The notes under the pieces: generated by a model
What the model saw: only the letters and a program-made list of their open reading frames with translations
The model's database searches: none
Told to the model about the DNA's origin: nothing
Assembly (NCBI GenBank): GCA_947457525.1
Contig: CANGXE010000024.1
Span: forward strand, 1-11,596
DNA: 11,596 nucleotides
Reading direction: 5' to 3'
Source of the DNA: Bacteroidota bacterium
Lineage (GTDB): Bacteria > Bacteroidota > Bacteroidia > Chitinophagales > LD1
Position numbers and translations under genes: made by a program
Shown here: positions 1 to 6,935 of the stretch, in pieces
How the letters are laid out: every line of letters begins with the position of its first letter
Position numbering within the stretch: the first letter of the stretch is position 1

Positions 1-19
1 AAAAGTGGTATCAGAGTAA

Positions 20-1039
20 TTACAACTTATAATACTCAAAAGTCGGATAACCGCGCACTCCGTTTTTCTTAAAGTCAATGAAGCGCAGTTTGTAATAATC
101 GCTTTCTCCTGTTTTAATCAAGTAGGTGTACCATGTCTTGGTGATGTAATCTCCCAATTCATAGCGTTTCCACTCATAGCCCACCACATCTCTTCTTTTT
201 TCTAAACGAGCCGGCTCGAAGCCGCTGATGTCAACTGCGTTAAAGTTCAGGGTGGAGTCCAAATAGGCTTCCACTTTAGAAGGGTTGTGCAATACACCGG
301 TTACTTCGTAAGGCAAATAGTAAGGGTCGTAGAACACTACACTATATTTAGTAAAACATAGATCCCACTGCGTTTTTTCAGGCTCGATATTGTTGACAAT
401 ACTGCCATTACCCACAAGGCTAGCATAAGCATAGTTACGTGTTGGATCTTTAGCTATGGTCAGGTTACTCGTATTATTCGTGTTAATGGGCGAAAAAGTG
501 ATGTGATAACCTAAGGCATCATAATCGTGTACTTGCAACTTGGCGTAACCAATTTGTTTGTAATTATCGTCTATCCCAAGGTTAATAATGTATACTTTTT
601 TTGCAGAAATAGGATTGCTGCCAAGTGTTTGCCACCAATCGCCAAAGGTGTTGGTTGTGGCGTTGTGTTCACCCAATTCATATCGCCAAAATTTGCCTGC
701 AGTATCTTGCAGTGTGACTTGGTCAAAAACTGTTTTATCTGTCTCTATAAGGCTCATAAATTTGGCAGAGTTCAGCCAGATACGAAACTGACTATTACCG
801 CAGTCGAACATCAAATCGTAAGCTAAACGCGAGTTGGTGCTGAGTACGGTGTTTGTAGCCAAGCTGTAATAAAATTGGTCTTTATACTCAGAACCCATGT
901 TGATGACAGCCGTTTGTCCGATTGTTTGGTTGTCAGGTGGAGCAATTGGTTTTTCTTTCATACATGAACTTAGACCAAAGGCTAAGGTGATGAAGGCAGT
1001 GAGCAAAAAGAATGACTTGTTGATGTATGTTGTGTTCAT
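20..1039 (-). CDS. HmuY-like lipoprotein with two tandem HmuY-type modules
   Basis: 339-residue predicted lipoprotein. The N-terminus is a hydrophobic signal ending in the lipobox LSSC (Cys26), followed by Met-Lys-Glu-Lys, a charged stretch reminiscent of Bacteroidota lipoprotein export signals, so surface display is plausible. Two HmuY-like modules can be seen, about residues 45-186 and 195-338. Each has an early aromatic strand, a WDL.F or YDLMF strand (73-78, 225-229), a W.RYELG segment (118-123, 290-296) and a closing strand pair of the type YxIK...YxKLxx...G...TF.Y (149-182, 303-336). The HmuY family binds heme or related porphyrins and hands it to a TonB-dependent receptor. The gene begins 9 bp after the receptor stop, so the two are surely co-transcribed. 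Histidines at 125, 171, 179 and 251 are possible ligands, but alignment to the P. gingivalis HmuY heme ligands was not possible here. The ligand is therefore inferred. No Shine-Dalgarno sequence is visible at the start. Confidence 0.8.
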   Translation of the reverse strand: MNTTYINKSFFLLTAFITLAFGLSSCMKEKPIAPPDNQTIGQTAVINMGSEYKDQFYYSLATNTVLSTNSRLAYDLMFDCGNSQFRIWLNSAKFMSLIETDKTVFDQVTLQDTAGKFWRYELGEHNATTNTFGDWWQTLGSNPISAKKVYIINLGIDDNYKQIGYAKLQVHDYDALGYHITFSPINTNNTSNLTIAKDPTRNYAYASLVGNGSIVNNIEPEKTQWDLCFTKYSVVFYDPYYLPYEVTGVLHNPSKVEAYLDSTLNFNAVDISGFEPARLEKRRDVVGYEWKRYELGDYITKTWYTYLIKTGESDYYKLRFIDFKKNGVRGYPTFEYYKL

Positions 1040-1048
1040 GATTAGTGT

Positions 1049-3340
1049 TTATTTGGCAAAGCGGAAAACCAACGAAGTGAAGAAAGTTCTTCCCCATCCA
1101 ATGTTTACTGCGTTGCCGCCAAAGTTATGCCCTATTGAGCTAATATTTTGAGCCCCTACGTTGCTCACCCCCACCAAATTTTTCCCCCCAATGATTAATT
1201 GTATTCTGTCTTTCCAAAAGTTTCTGTTGAACGAAACATCTAACATGTGATACGCATCTCTAAAGCCGGTCTGCAGACTATTGTTGACGCTAAACAGCGG
1301 CTTGCGACCGTTGAATTTATAGAAAACCGTAATGCCGATTTCAGCGACCGGTATTTTGTAAGATGCACTGGCAGTGAAGTCGGGCGACCAAGTGGTTATT
1401 CGGTCACTTCCACTTTGTGTATTGCTTAAGCGGTAGTTGGTCAGCATGGCCGAAGCGTTTAGCTGCAATCTTTTCCATTTGTAGCCTATGCTCACATCGC
1501 CACCATAAGTAATATATTTTTTGATGTTAATGTATTCGAAGGTATCTAATTCAGGGCCAATGCTCGGAATGATTTGCCAGTCAATTTTATCGTTGATGTT
1601 GTTGTAAAATCCGGAAACTCCATAAGTGATAGCATGGGCTTTCACGGTTTGTGTATAGTTGAATGAACCATTCACAATATGGCCGTTTTCTGCACGCAAA
1701 TTAGGGTTGCCTTGCAAAGAGTGATTACTGTCAAAAAACACCAAGTAGAGTTCTTTAAGTGATGGCGCACGATAGCCTTTGCCATAAGATGCGCGAAGCA
1801 CCAGTTTTTCATCCCAGTTGTACTTGATGTTGAAGGAAGGAACGAGTGGCGCACGGAAGCGGGTGTTGTAGATGAGGCGAATGGCGGGTTGAATGTCTAA
1901 GCCTTTCACAATGTTGTAGCGAATGCTGCCATAAGCGGCATAATCGCCCGAAGACTGTCTGCCTTCTTTGATCCGAGTTTGGCTGGTGAATTCTTGATTT
2001 ATTTCTATTCCAAATTGGAAGTTGAGTTTGTTTTTCCAAGCGGGTAGCGAGTAGGTGCTGCGCATTAAAATTTGGTGATAGCGAGCGGTGTCTTGGTCTT
2101 CGGGGTCGTCTACTAACGTTTCTTTTAAGGTCACTAAGTTTTTGTCGTACTTATTCGTGAAGCGGAAAAAACCGGAGTAGGCCAAGAGTACATCTAATTG
2201 ACTGTTTTCATTGAAACGATACATCATTGAAGCCGATGCACGAGGGCGATACGTGAGGTATTTTAAATCGGCTCCGGTGTAGGTCCAAGAAGTGTCGTTA
2301 TTGTCGTATGATAAAGTTTGTTTTGGAGCGCTGCGGTTCACCATCAACTCGCTGAAAAAAGCGCCCGTGAACGAGAAGCGAAATTTGTTGCCGGAGTACA
2401 TGTATTTCGCATCAGCAAAGTATTGTTCTTTAGGTTTCCACTCCATAAAACGAGGAATACTGTCAGCGGTCGTAAACCCATCAAAGAAATAGCGCCCACC
2501 GCTCAAAAAAACTTGACTTTTGCGAAAAGAAAAACCAGCACTTAAGTCGATGTTATATTGCCCTACGGTTTCGTAGTAAGTGCGCAGTTGTACATTTACT
2601 TTTTCGGGCTGAAAACTTTTAGTGATGATGTTGATGACACCTCCCATGGCATCCGTACCATACATCACTGAAAGCGGACCTTCTACGATTTCAATGCGTT
2701 CGATGTTGTTGATGTTGATTTGTGATAAATCTAATTTCCCATCCAAACGACCTACAATCGGCACACCATCTACCATAATCTTAATGCCTTCACCCGAAAT
2801 ACCATTTATACCCAACGAACTGCCAAACACTTGGTCTTGACCCAGGTCAATGCTGAGTTCGTTTTGTAAAGCTTCGCGGAGGTTGTTGGCGCCTTTCGAT
2901 TTTATCATTTCAGCACTAATCACTTTTACTTCGTAAACGGATTTCTGTGAGCTGTTAGGCGAATATTGTCCGGTTACCACCACATCATTTATCTCTTGAG
3001 AAACCGGCCCGGTATAGTAGACTTTATCTTGCGCCACTTGGAAGGTGTCTGTAATGGTTACAAACCCCAAGTAGGAGATGAGCACAACGCTTGGTTCGGT
3101 GATAGAGAAAAAAAATTGTCCTGAAGTGTTTGTCAGTCCGGCATTTACCTTTCCTTTAGTGGGATTGTTGAGTGGCAATACTTTGACAATGGCATCCATT
3201 AGCGGACGGTTGTGATCCTTGCGAATTACCGTCACCGTACAATTTTCAGCGGCTCGAGTAAAACCGACTAAAAAGAACGTAAGCATTAAGGCAATACCTA
3301 GTCGTTTAATTTCTCCAAAAATACACGTACCTGAGCTCAT
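1049..3340 (-). CDS. TonB-dependent outer-membrane receptor, probable heme/porphyrin-type (HmuR-like)
   Basis: 763-residue outer-membrane receptor for energised uptake. Order: signal peptide (about 1-31), a carboxypeptidase-regulatory-like beta-sandwich (about 33-100; GLTNTSGQFFFSI and SYLGF motifs), a TonB-box-like NDVVVTG segment (118-124), a plug domain (about 135-242; IMVDGVPIVGR at 188-198, IERIEIVEGPLSVMYGTDAMGG at about 213-234), then a 22-strand-type barrel to the C-terminus. YRAP (523-526), His540 and NPNL (545-548) recall the YRAP/NPDL signature and intervening histidine known from heme receptors such as HmuR, although similar motifs also occur in other Bacteroidota receptors, including cobalamin-type ones. 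It sits between two genes for HmuY-like proteins, 71 bp after one and 9 bp before the other, which supports a surface-capture plus import role. Its upstream gap has its own promoter-like element and a TTGTCAT direct repeat. The family call is firm; the substrate is inferred. Confidence 0.88.
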   Translation of the reverse strand: MSSGTCIFGEIKRLGIALMLTFFLVGFTRAAENCTVTVIRKDHNRPLMDAIVKVLPLNNPTKGKVNAGLTNTSGQFFFSITEPSVVLISYLGFVTITDTFQVAQDKVYYTGPVSQEINDVVVTGQYSPNSSQKSVYEVKVISAEMIKSKGANNLREALQNELSIDLGQDQVFGSSLGINGISGEGIKIMVDGVPIVGRLDGKLDLSQININNIERIEIVEGPLSVMYGTDAMGGVINIITKSFQPEKVNVQLRTYYETVGQYNIDLSAGFSFRKSQVFLSGGRYFFDGFTTADSIPRFMEWKPKEQYFADAKYMYSGNKFRFSFTGAFFSELMVNRSAPKQTLSYDNNDTSWTYTGADLKYLTYRPRASASMMYRFNENSQLDVLLAYSGFFRFTNKYDKNLVTLKETLVDDPEDQDTARYHQILMRSTYSLPAWKNKLNFQFGIEINQEFTSQTRIKEGRQSSGDYAAYGSIRYNIVKGLDIQPAIRLIYNTRFRAPLVPSFNIKYNWDEKLVLRASYGKGYRAPSLKELYLVFFDSNHSLQGNPNLRAENGHIVNGSFNYTQTVKAHAITYGVSGFYNNINDKIDWQIIPSIGPELDTFEYINIKKYITYGGDVSIGYKWKRLQLNASAMLTNYRLSNTQSGSDRITTWSPDFTASASYKIPVAEIGITVFYKFNGRKPLFSVNNSLQTGFRDAYHMLDVSFNRNFWKDRIQLIIGGKNLVGVSNVGAQNISSIGHNFGGNAVNIGWGRTFFTSLVFRFAK

Positions 3341-3350
3341 TTTGCGGGTT

Positions 3351-3358
3351 CAAACATA
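3351..3358 (-). promoter_or_regulatory. Candidate -7 element for the TonB receptor gene
   Basis: Read on the minus strand this is TATGTTTG, an exact fit to the Bacteroidota -7 consensus TAnnTTTG. No good -33 TTTG is found 19-21 bp upstream, which would suit an activator-dependent promoter with site A just upstream. It would give a very short leader before the start at 3340. Motif match only. Confidence 0.35.
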
Positions 3359-3387
3359 CACTCATAAAACAAAAAAGCACCATGAGA

Positions 3388-3408
3388 ATTGTCATGGAAT
3401 TGTCATAA
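3388..3408 (+). promoter_or_regulatory. PHO-box-like direct repeat upstream of the TonB receptor (site A)
   Basis: Two perfect TTGTCAT heptamers lie at 3389-3395 and 3400-3406, 11 bp start to start with a 4-bp spacer (GGAA). The enterobacterial PHO box is two CTGTCAT-type heptamers with a 4-bp AT-rich spacer, so each half differs only in its first base. The site is 47 bp upstream of the receptor start and 5 bp beyond the stop codon of the preceding gene. Relative to the minus-strand genes it reads as ATGACAA repeats. Site B upstream is identical at 19 of 21 positions. A response regulator of the PhoB/OmpR type is the inferred binder. Confidence 0.6.
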
Positions 3409-3411
3409 AAC

Positions 3412-4671
3412 CTAGCGCTGCAGTAATAATTTCTGTGTTTGAGTGCCTTCGTTTGTGCTGATTTGGATGAAATAGAGCCCGTTTTCAAGTTGGCTGAGGT
3501 CTATGGTCGTGTTGGGATTGACATCTTGCCATGAAGCAACTAATGCACCGTTTACATTGAAAATTCCCACATTATTTATCAAGTTGTTACTATTATAAGC
3601 AAGTTGAATTGCACCTTTGGTTGGATTGGGATATAAGGTTAGTTTAGGTTGTGGTGCTATCTCATTAATTCTAGTTATTCCAAAGCTTTCTACGTTGAAT
3701 ACAATTTTTCCTGTAGAACTACCTTCAAATTTAGTAAAGAAAATTTTATAAACTCCGCTATTTGTTTGAACGAAATAGCTAAGCGAGTCGGTCATGTCAT
3801 AAAGAAATGTAAATTGATTCAACGTTTTCCAATCCCATCCAATCGTATTCATCATGGGGGAAAAAGTCCCGCCTGAATAATTGTTATCGCCAACTTCAAC
3901 TGAACTTCTTTCGTAAGCGGTTCTACTTTTGTTCAATAAGACTCCTGTTACAGACACAGTGGTATCAGGTAAAACATCAAAAGTATTGTACTTTGTAAAC
4001 AAAATATCCCATTGACTACTCAATGGTTCTTTATCTATAACTTGATTGTTGAGCAAGTTGAAGTAAAAGAAGTTTTTGCCCGGGTAACTTTTCTTGCTGA
4101 TATTTTGTACTTGTAGATTGGAATTGTCTAAGTCGGCATAGCGAAATACCCAAGCTGTATCTCTCACTAAGGCATCAACCTTGAACTTTTTGAAGTTACC
4201 ATTTGGTAAAATGATTAAGTAAACTTTTTTTCCTTCCACATTATAGTTTGGAGCACTACTATAAACACCCCATCCGTAGTCAAATACCTGAATATTCTTT
4301 CCGCTGTTCATAGCTCCTTCGTCCAATACACTATCAGCGTCATAAACTCGTTTCCAAGATTGAAAACCTGCTGTATCAATGGTTAATGAAAAAGAATCAG
4401 CTGTAAATCCGGGTATTTCATATATGGCTACTCCATTTGCTTCGTTGGTACGAATAGTCGTGCTTTGTAATGTATTTGTTGGGAAGACTTGAGGGCGTAC
4501 TGAAAACGCCAAATGCCAATCGGTGTTAGATGTGACGGTTTTTGTACCGTTTTGTAGGTTGTAAAATACCATGTTTTGACTTCCTGCACTAAGTGTAACA
4601 CTGTCTGCTTGTGCCGAAACGGTGGTAGAGAATGTTGCCACTGCAACTAAAAACATTAAAATTTTCTTCAT
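3412..4671 (-). CDS. T9SS-secreted protein with two HmuY-like modules and type A sorting domain
   Basis: 419-residue secreted protein. A Sec signal peptide (1-20, ending VSA) is followed by two HmuY-like modules (about 24-180 and 195-330) matching those of the downstream lipoprotein: VFYNLQNG...TDWHLAF (35-56) and FFYFNLLNN...QWDILFTKY (201-228), each closed by a strand pair such as KKVYLIILPNGNFKKFKVD (148-166) and YFVQTNSGVYKIFFTKFEG (299-317). The C-terminus (about 343-419) is a type A T9SS sorting domain: LTLYPNPTKG, then VGIFNVNGALV and IDLSQLENGLYFIQI, ending in a basic KLLLQR. T9SS cargo crosses the outer membrane and is usually anchored to surface lipopolysaccharide or released. It is first in the locus, upstream of the TonB receptor. 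The whole protein contains a single histidine (His53), so bis-histidine heme coordination as in P. gingivalis HmuY is not possible; a Met ligand, a different porphyrin or another ligand are alternatives. Confidence 0.8.
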   Translation of the reverse strand: MKKILMFLVAVATFSTTVSAQADSVTLSAGSQNMVFYNLQNGTKTVTSNTDWHLAFSVRPQVFPTNTLQSTTIRTNEANGVAIYEIPGFTADSFSLTIDTAGFQSWKRVYDADSVLDEGAMNSGKNIQVFDYGWGVYSSAPNYNVEGKKVYLIILPNGNFKKFKVDALVRDTAWVFRYADLDNSNLQVQNISKKSYPGKNFFYFNLLNNQVIDKEPLSSQWDILFTKYNTFDVLPDTTVSVTGVLLNKSRTAYERSSVEVGDNNYSGGTFSPMMNTIGWDWKTLNQFTFLYDMTDSLSYFVQTNSGVYKIFFTKFEGSSTGKIVFNVESFGITRINEIAPQPKLTLYPNPTKGAIQLAYNSNNLINNVGIFNVNGALVASWQDVNPNTTIDLSQLENGLYFIQISTNEGTQTQKLLLQR

Positions 4672-4722
4672 AAAACATTGCTTATTTTTGAGAGCGCAAA
4701 TGTGTACGAAACACTTTCGGTG

Positions 4723-4743
4723 ATTGTCATAGATTTGTCATAA
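4723..4743 (+). promoter_or_regulatory. PHO-box-like direct repeat in the divergent promoter region (site B)
   Basis: TTGTCAT heptamers at 4724-4730 and 4735-4741, again 11 bp start to start, with spacer AGAT. The 21-bp block differs from site A only at two spacer positions. It lies 51 bp upstream of the T9SS HmuY-like gene and 23 bp upstream of the divergent gene at 4767. On the plus strand the block also contains an exact TAnnTTTG match (4730-4737), so a bound protein could cover a promoter of the divergent gene. Confidence 0.6.
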
Positions 4744-4766
4744 TTTCAAATTTTAAAGGATTTTGT

Positions 4767-5291
4767 ATGTCTATTTTTACTAATAAATTGTCACCCCAAT
4801 CTCGAGTTTGGGTTTATCCGGCTCATCGTTCGTTTACTGCTGCTGAAGCAGAAAAAGTTAGTGAGCGAATAGCAGATTTTGTAAAAGGGTGGAATTCACA
4901 CAAAGTAGAGGTGATGGGCGATGGAAAATTAGTACATCAGCGGTTTGTGATTTTGATGGCCGATGAAAGCCATCCTGAAGGGTCGGGCGCAGTGAGTGGT
5001 TGCTCAATAGACTCCTCTGTTCGGTTAATTAAAGCATTAGAAAAGGAATTTGATATTCGGTTTTTTGACCGCTCCTTGGTGACTTATCGCGATGGGGATG
5101 AAATTAAGAGCTGCTCCATCGCTGATTTTGAACTGTTTATCTCTAGTGGTGTCTTATCTGAAAATACGCTCGTTTTCAATCACCTTGCCAATACTAAAAA
5201 CGATTTACTTTCAGCTTGGGAAATTTCGTATAAAGACAGTTGGGTAAAAAAAGTGCCAGCTCTAACTTCAAGTTTTCAATTTTCACTCTAG
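4767..5291 (+). CDS. Conserved Bacteroidota protein of unknown function (often mislabelled ABC transporter ATPase)
   Basis: 174-residue cytoplasmic protein without signal peptide or membrane segments. It resembles a small family widespread in Bacteroidota that databases often label as an ABC transporter ATPase, but no Walker A, ABC signature or Walker B motif is present, so that name should not be used. Features matching my memory of the family are SRVWVYPAHRSFT (12-24), SGCSIDSSVRLIKALE (77-92) with Cys79 and Asp82, and FDIRFFDRSLV (95-105). The start at 4767 is supported by AAAGGA at 4755-4760, six bases upstream, one of the few Shine-Dalgarno-like sites in the window. It is divergent from the HmuY/TonB locus, sharing a 95-bp intergenic region. 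Function unknown. Confidence 0.75.
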   Translation: MSIFTNKLSPQSRVWVYPAHRSFTAAEAEKVSERIADFVKGWNSHKVEVMGDGKLVHQRFVILMADESHPEGSGAVSGCSIDSSVRLIKALEKEFDIRFFDRSLVTYRDGDEIKSCSIADFELFISSGVLSENTLVFNHLANTKNDLLSAWEISYKDSWVKKVPALTSSFQFSL

Positions 5292-5395
5292 TCCTCGTTT
5301 TGTATCGGCATTATATATTGAATTGATTTTACGCTAGAATAAATCGTTTTTGATTACTTTTTTAGCGAAAGTGAAGATTATTAAGTTACTGCGAC

Positions 5396-5408
5396 TGACA
5401 CTTTGTCA
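5396..5408. promoter_or_regulatory. Inverted repeat in the miaB promoter region
   Basis: TGACA (5396-5400), CTT, TGTCA (5404-5408) form a perfect 5-bp inverted repeat with a 3-bp centre. It ends 10 bp before a TAnnTTTG match at 5419-5426, so it occupies roughly the -33 to -20 part of the predicted promoter. This position fits an operator or a non-canonical upstream promoter element. The binding protein is unknown. Confidence 0.4.
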
Positions 5409-5418
5409 CGTCCTTTTT

Positions 5419-5426
5419 TATCTTTG
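5419..5426 (+). promoter_or_regulatory. Candidate -7 element for the miaB operon
   Basis: TATCTTTG fits the Bacteroidota -7 consensus TAnnTTTG exactly and lies 17 bp before the miaB start. The usual TTTG at 19-21 bp spacing upstream is missing; a TTTG occurs only 13 bp upstream, inside the inverted repeat. Motif match only. Confidence 0.4.
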
Positions 5427-5443
5427 CCGACCATTTAGTCTTT

Positions 5444-6922
5444 ATGAGCAACTTACTTTATAACAACGAAACTGCGTTTGAATTACAAACCAAAAAAATA
5501 GACGAAAGTCGTCAGGGTGAAACGCTAACCTTAGAAAAACCTGAAGGTGTAGCCCTTAACGGCAAAAAGTTCTATATTGAAAGTTACGGCTGCCAGATGA
5601 ATTTTGCGGATAGTGAAGTAGTAGCTTCTATATTGGCCAATGCAGGTTTTGATTCGACCACAGAGTTTTTAGATGCTGATTTGATTCTAATTAACACCTG
5701 CTCCATTCGCGACAATGCCGAGCAGCGAGTTCGTAACAGACTGCAAAACCTAAAAGTGGTCAAGAAGACGAAAAAGGGAGCCTTGATTGGCGTGTTGGGT
5801 TGTATGGCCGAGCGGTTGAAAGAGAAGTTTTTGGATGAAGAAAAATTAGTTGATTTAGTAGTTGGGCCGGATGCTTATCGAACATTACCCGATTTAATTA
5901 CAGAAGCAGAAACCGGACAAAAGGCGGTAAACGTCTTACTCTCTCGTGAGGAAACTTATGCTGAAATCAGTCCTGTTCGTCTTAACTCCAATGGAATCAC
6001 TGCTTTCATCAGTATTATGCGCGGTTGCGATAATATGTGCGCATTTTGTGTGGTGCCGTTTACGCGTGGTCGTGAGCGCAGTCGCGATTACAAGAGCATT
6101 GTGCAAGAAGCCAAAGATTTGTATGCTAGCGGTTACCGAGAAGTGACTTTGCTTGGTCAAAACGTTGATTCATATCGTTTTTCGGATGACAAAACGCTAG
6201 TCGGCAAGAAACTGATTGATGCGAAATATGACGAAGGGGTCATCAACTTTGCGCGATTGTTAGAATTAGTAGCGCATGTAGCTCCTGACTTGCGTGTTCG
6301 TTTTTCTACTTCGCACCCTAAGGACATGACCGATGATGTGTTGTACACGATGGCGAAGTATCCAAATATCTGTAAGTACGTTCATTTGCCGGTGCAAAGC
6401 GGAAATTCTCGCATTTTAGAAATGATGAACCGCACTTATGATCGGGCGTGGTATTTGGAGCGCATTGATGCCATTCGTAGAATTTTGCCGGAAGCAGAAA
6501 TTTCAACAGATATTATTACCGGTTTTTGTACAGAAACAGAGGAAGAACATCAAGACACCATCAGCATGATGGATTATGCAAAATATAGCATGGCTTATAT
6601 GTTTATTTACTCCGAAAGACCGGGCACATTAGCGGCAAAAAAGTATAAAGATGATATTCCCGAAGAAGTGAAACAGCGCAGGTTGCAAGAGATTGTGGCT
6701 TTGCACCGCAAACATTCGCTCGAAAGCAATCAACGCGATGTCGGTAAAACATTTGAAGTGTTGGTAGAAGGCGTTTCGCAGAAGAATGAAAACCAACTTT
6801 ATGGTCGTAACACTCAAAATAAAGTAATTGTGTTTCCAAAACAAGATGCTGAACTCGCTACATATCGTATGGTGAAAGTGGTGAATTGTACATCGGGAAC
6901 ATTGATTGGTGAATTAATTTAA
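5444..6922 (+). CDS. miaB: tRNA-2-methylthio-N6-dimethylallyladenosine synthase MiaB
   Basis: 492-residue radical-SAM methylthiotransferase that adds the 2-methylthio group to isopentenyl-adenosine 37 of tRNAs reading U-starting codons. The N-terminal MTTase domain (about 42-160) has the three cluster cysteines Cys50 (YIESYGCQMN), Cys86 (INTCSIRDNAEQRV) and Cys120 (GVLGCMAERLK). The radical-SAM core (about 185-420) has Cys195, Cys199 and Cys202 in RGCDNMCAFC, followed by PFTRGRERSR, plus typical downstream segments (LLGQNVDSY; VHLPVQSGN; TDIITGFCTETEEEH). A TRAM domain closes the protein (about 428-492). The length is slightly longer than typical because of a roughly 40-residue N-terminal lead before KKFYIESYG, common in Bacteroidota. 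It is first in a five-gene co-directional run; the next gene starts 13 bp after its stop. Confidence 0.97.
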   Translation: MSNLLYNNETAFELQTKKIDESRQGETLTLEKPEGVALNGKKFYIESYGCQMNFADSEVVASILANAGFDSTTEFLDADLILINTCSIRDNAEQRVRNRLQNLKVVKKTKKGALIGVLGCMAERLKEKFLDEEKLVDLVVGPDAYRTLPDLITEAETGQKAVNVLLSREETYAEISPVRLNSNGITAFISIMRGCDNMCAFCVVPFTRGRERSRDYKSIVQEAKDLYASGYREVTLLGQNVDSYRFSDDKTLVGKKLIDAKYDEGVINFARLLELVAHVAPDLRVRFSTSHPKDMTDDVLYTMAKYPNICKYVHLPVQSGNSRILEMMNRTYDRAWYLERIDAIRRILPEAEISTDIITGFCTETEEEHQDTISMMDYAKYSMAYMFIYSERPGTLAAKKYKDDIPEEVKQRRLQEIVALHRKHSLESNQRDVGKTFEVLVEGVSQKNENQLYGRNTQNKVIVFPKQDAELATYRMVKVVNCTSGTLIGELI

Positions 6923-6935
6923 AGCATGATTGAAA

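Noticed and set aside
527..826. Plus-strand open frame opposite the lipoprotein gene as a separate gene
   Set aside because: It lies entirely antisense to a well-supported coding region and its product has no recognisable features. The same holds for the other short frames opposite or inside the listed genes.
3791..3802. GTCATGTCATAA inside the T9SS HmuY-like gene as a third regulator site
   Set aside because: The two halves are only 5 bp apart, not 11, and the stretch is coding sequence; no promoter nearby.
4767..5291. Annotation as an ABC transporter ATPase
   Set aside because: No Walker A, signature or Walker B motif can be found; the name appears to be a carried-over database error.
5332..5367. 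CGCTA/TAGCG pair as a terminator after the gene ending at 5291
   Set aside because: Five-base arms with a 26-base loop are too weak, and no T-tract follows directly. The 152-bp gap otherwise shows only AT-rich sequence and the miaB promoter elements.
6930..6935. In-frame TTG upstream of the sigma-54 activator as start codon
   Set aside because: It adds only two residues; the ATG at 6936 gives the MDIQSIK beginning remembered for homologues.
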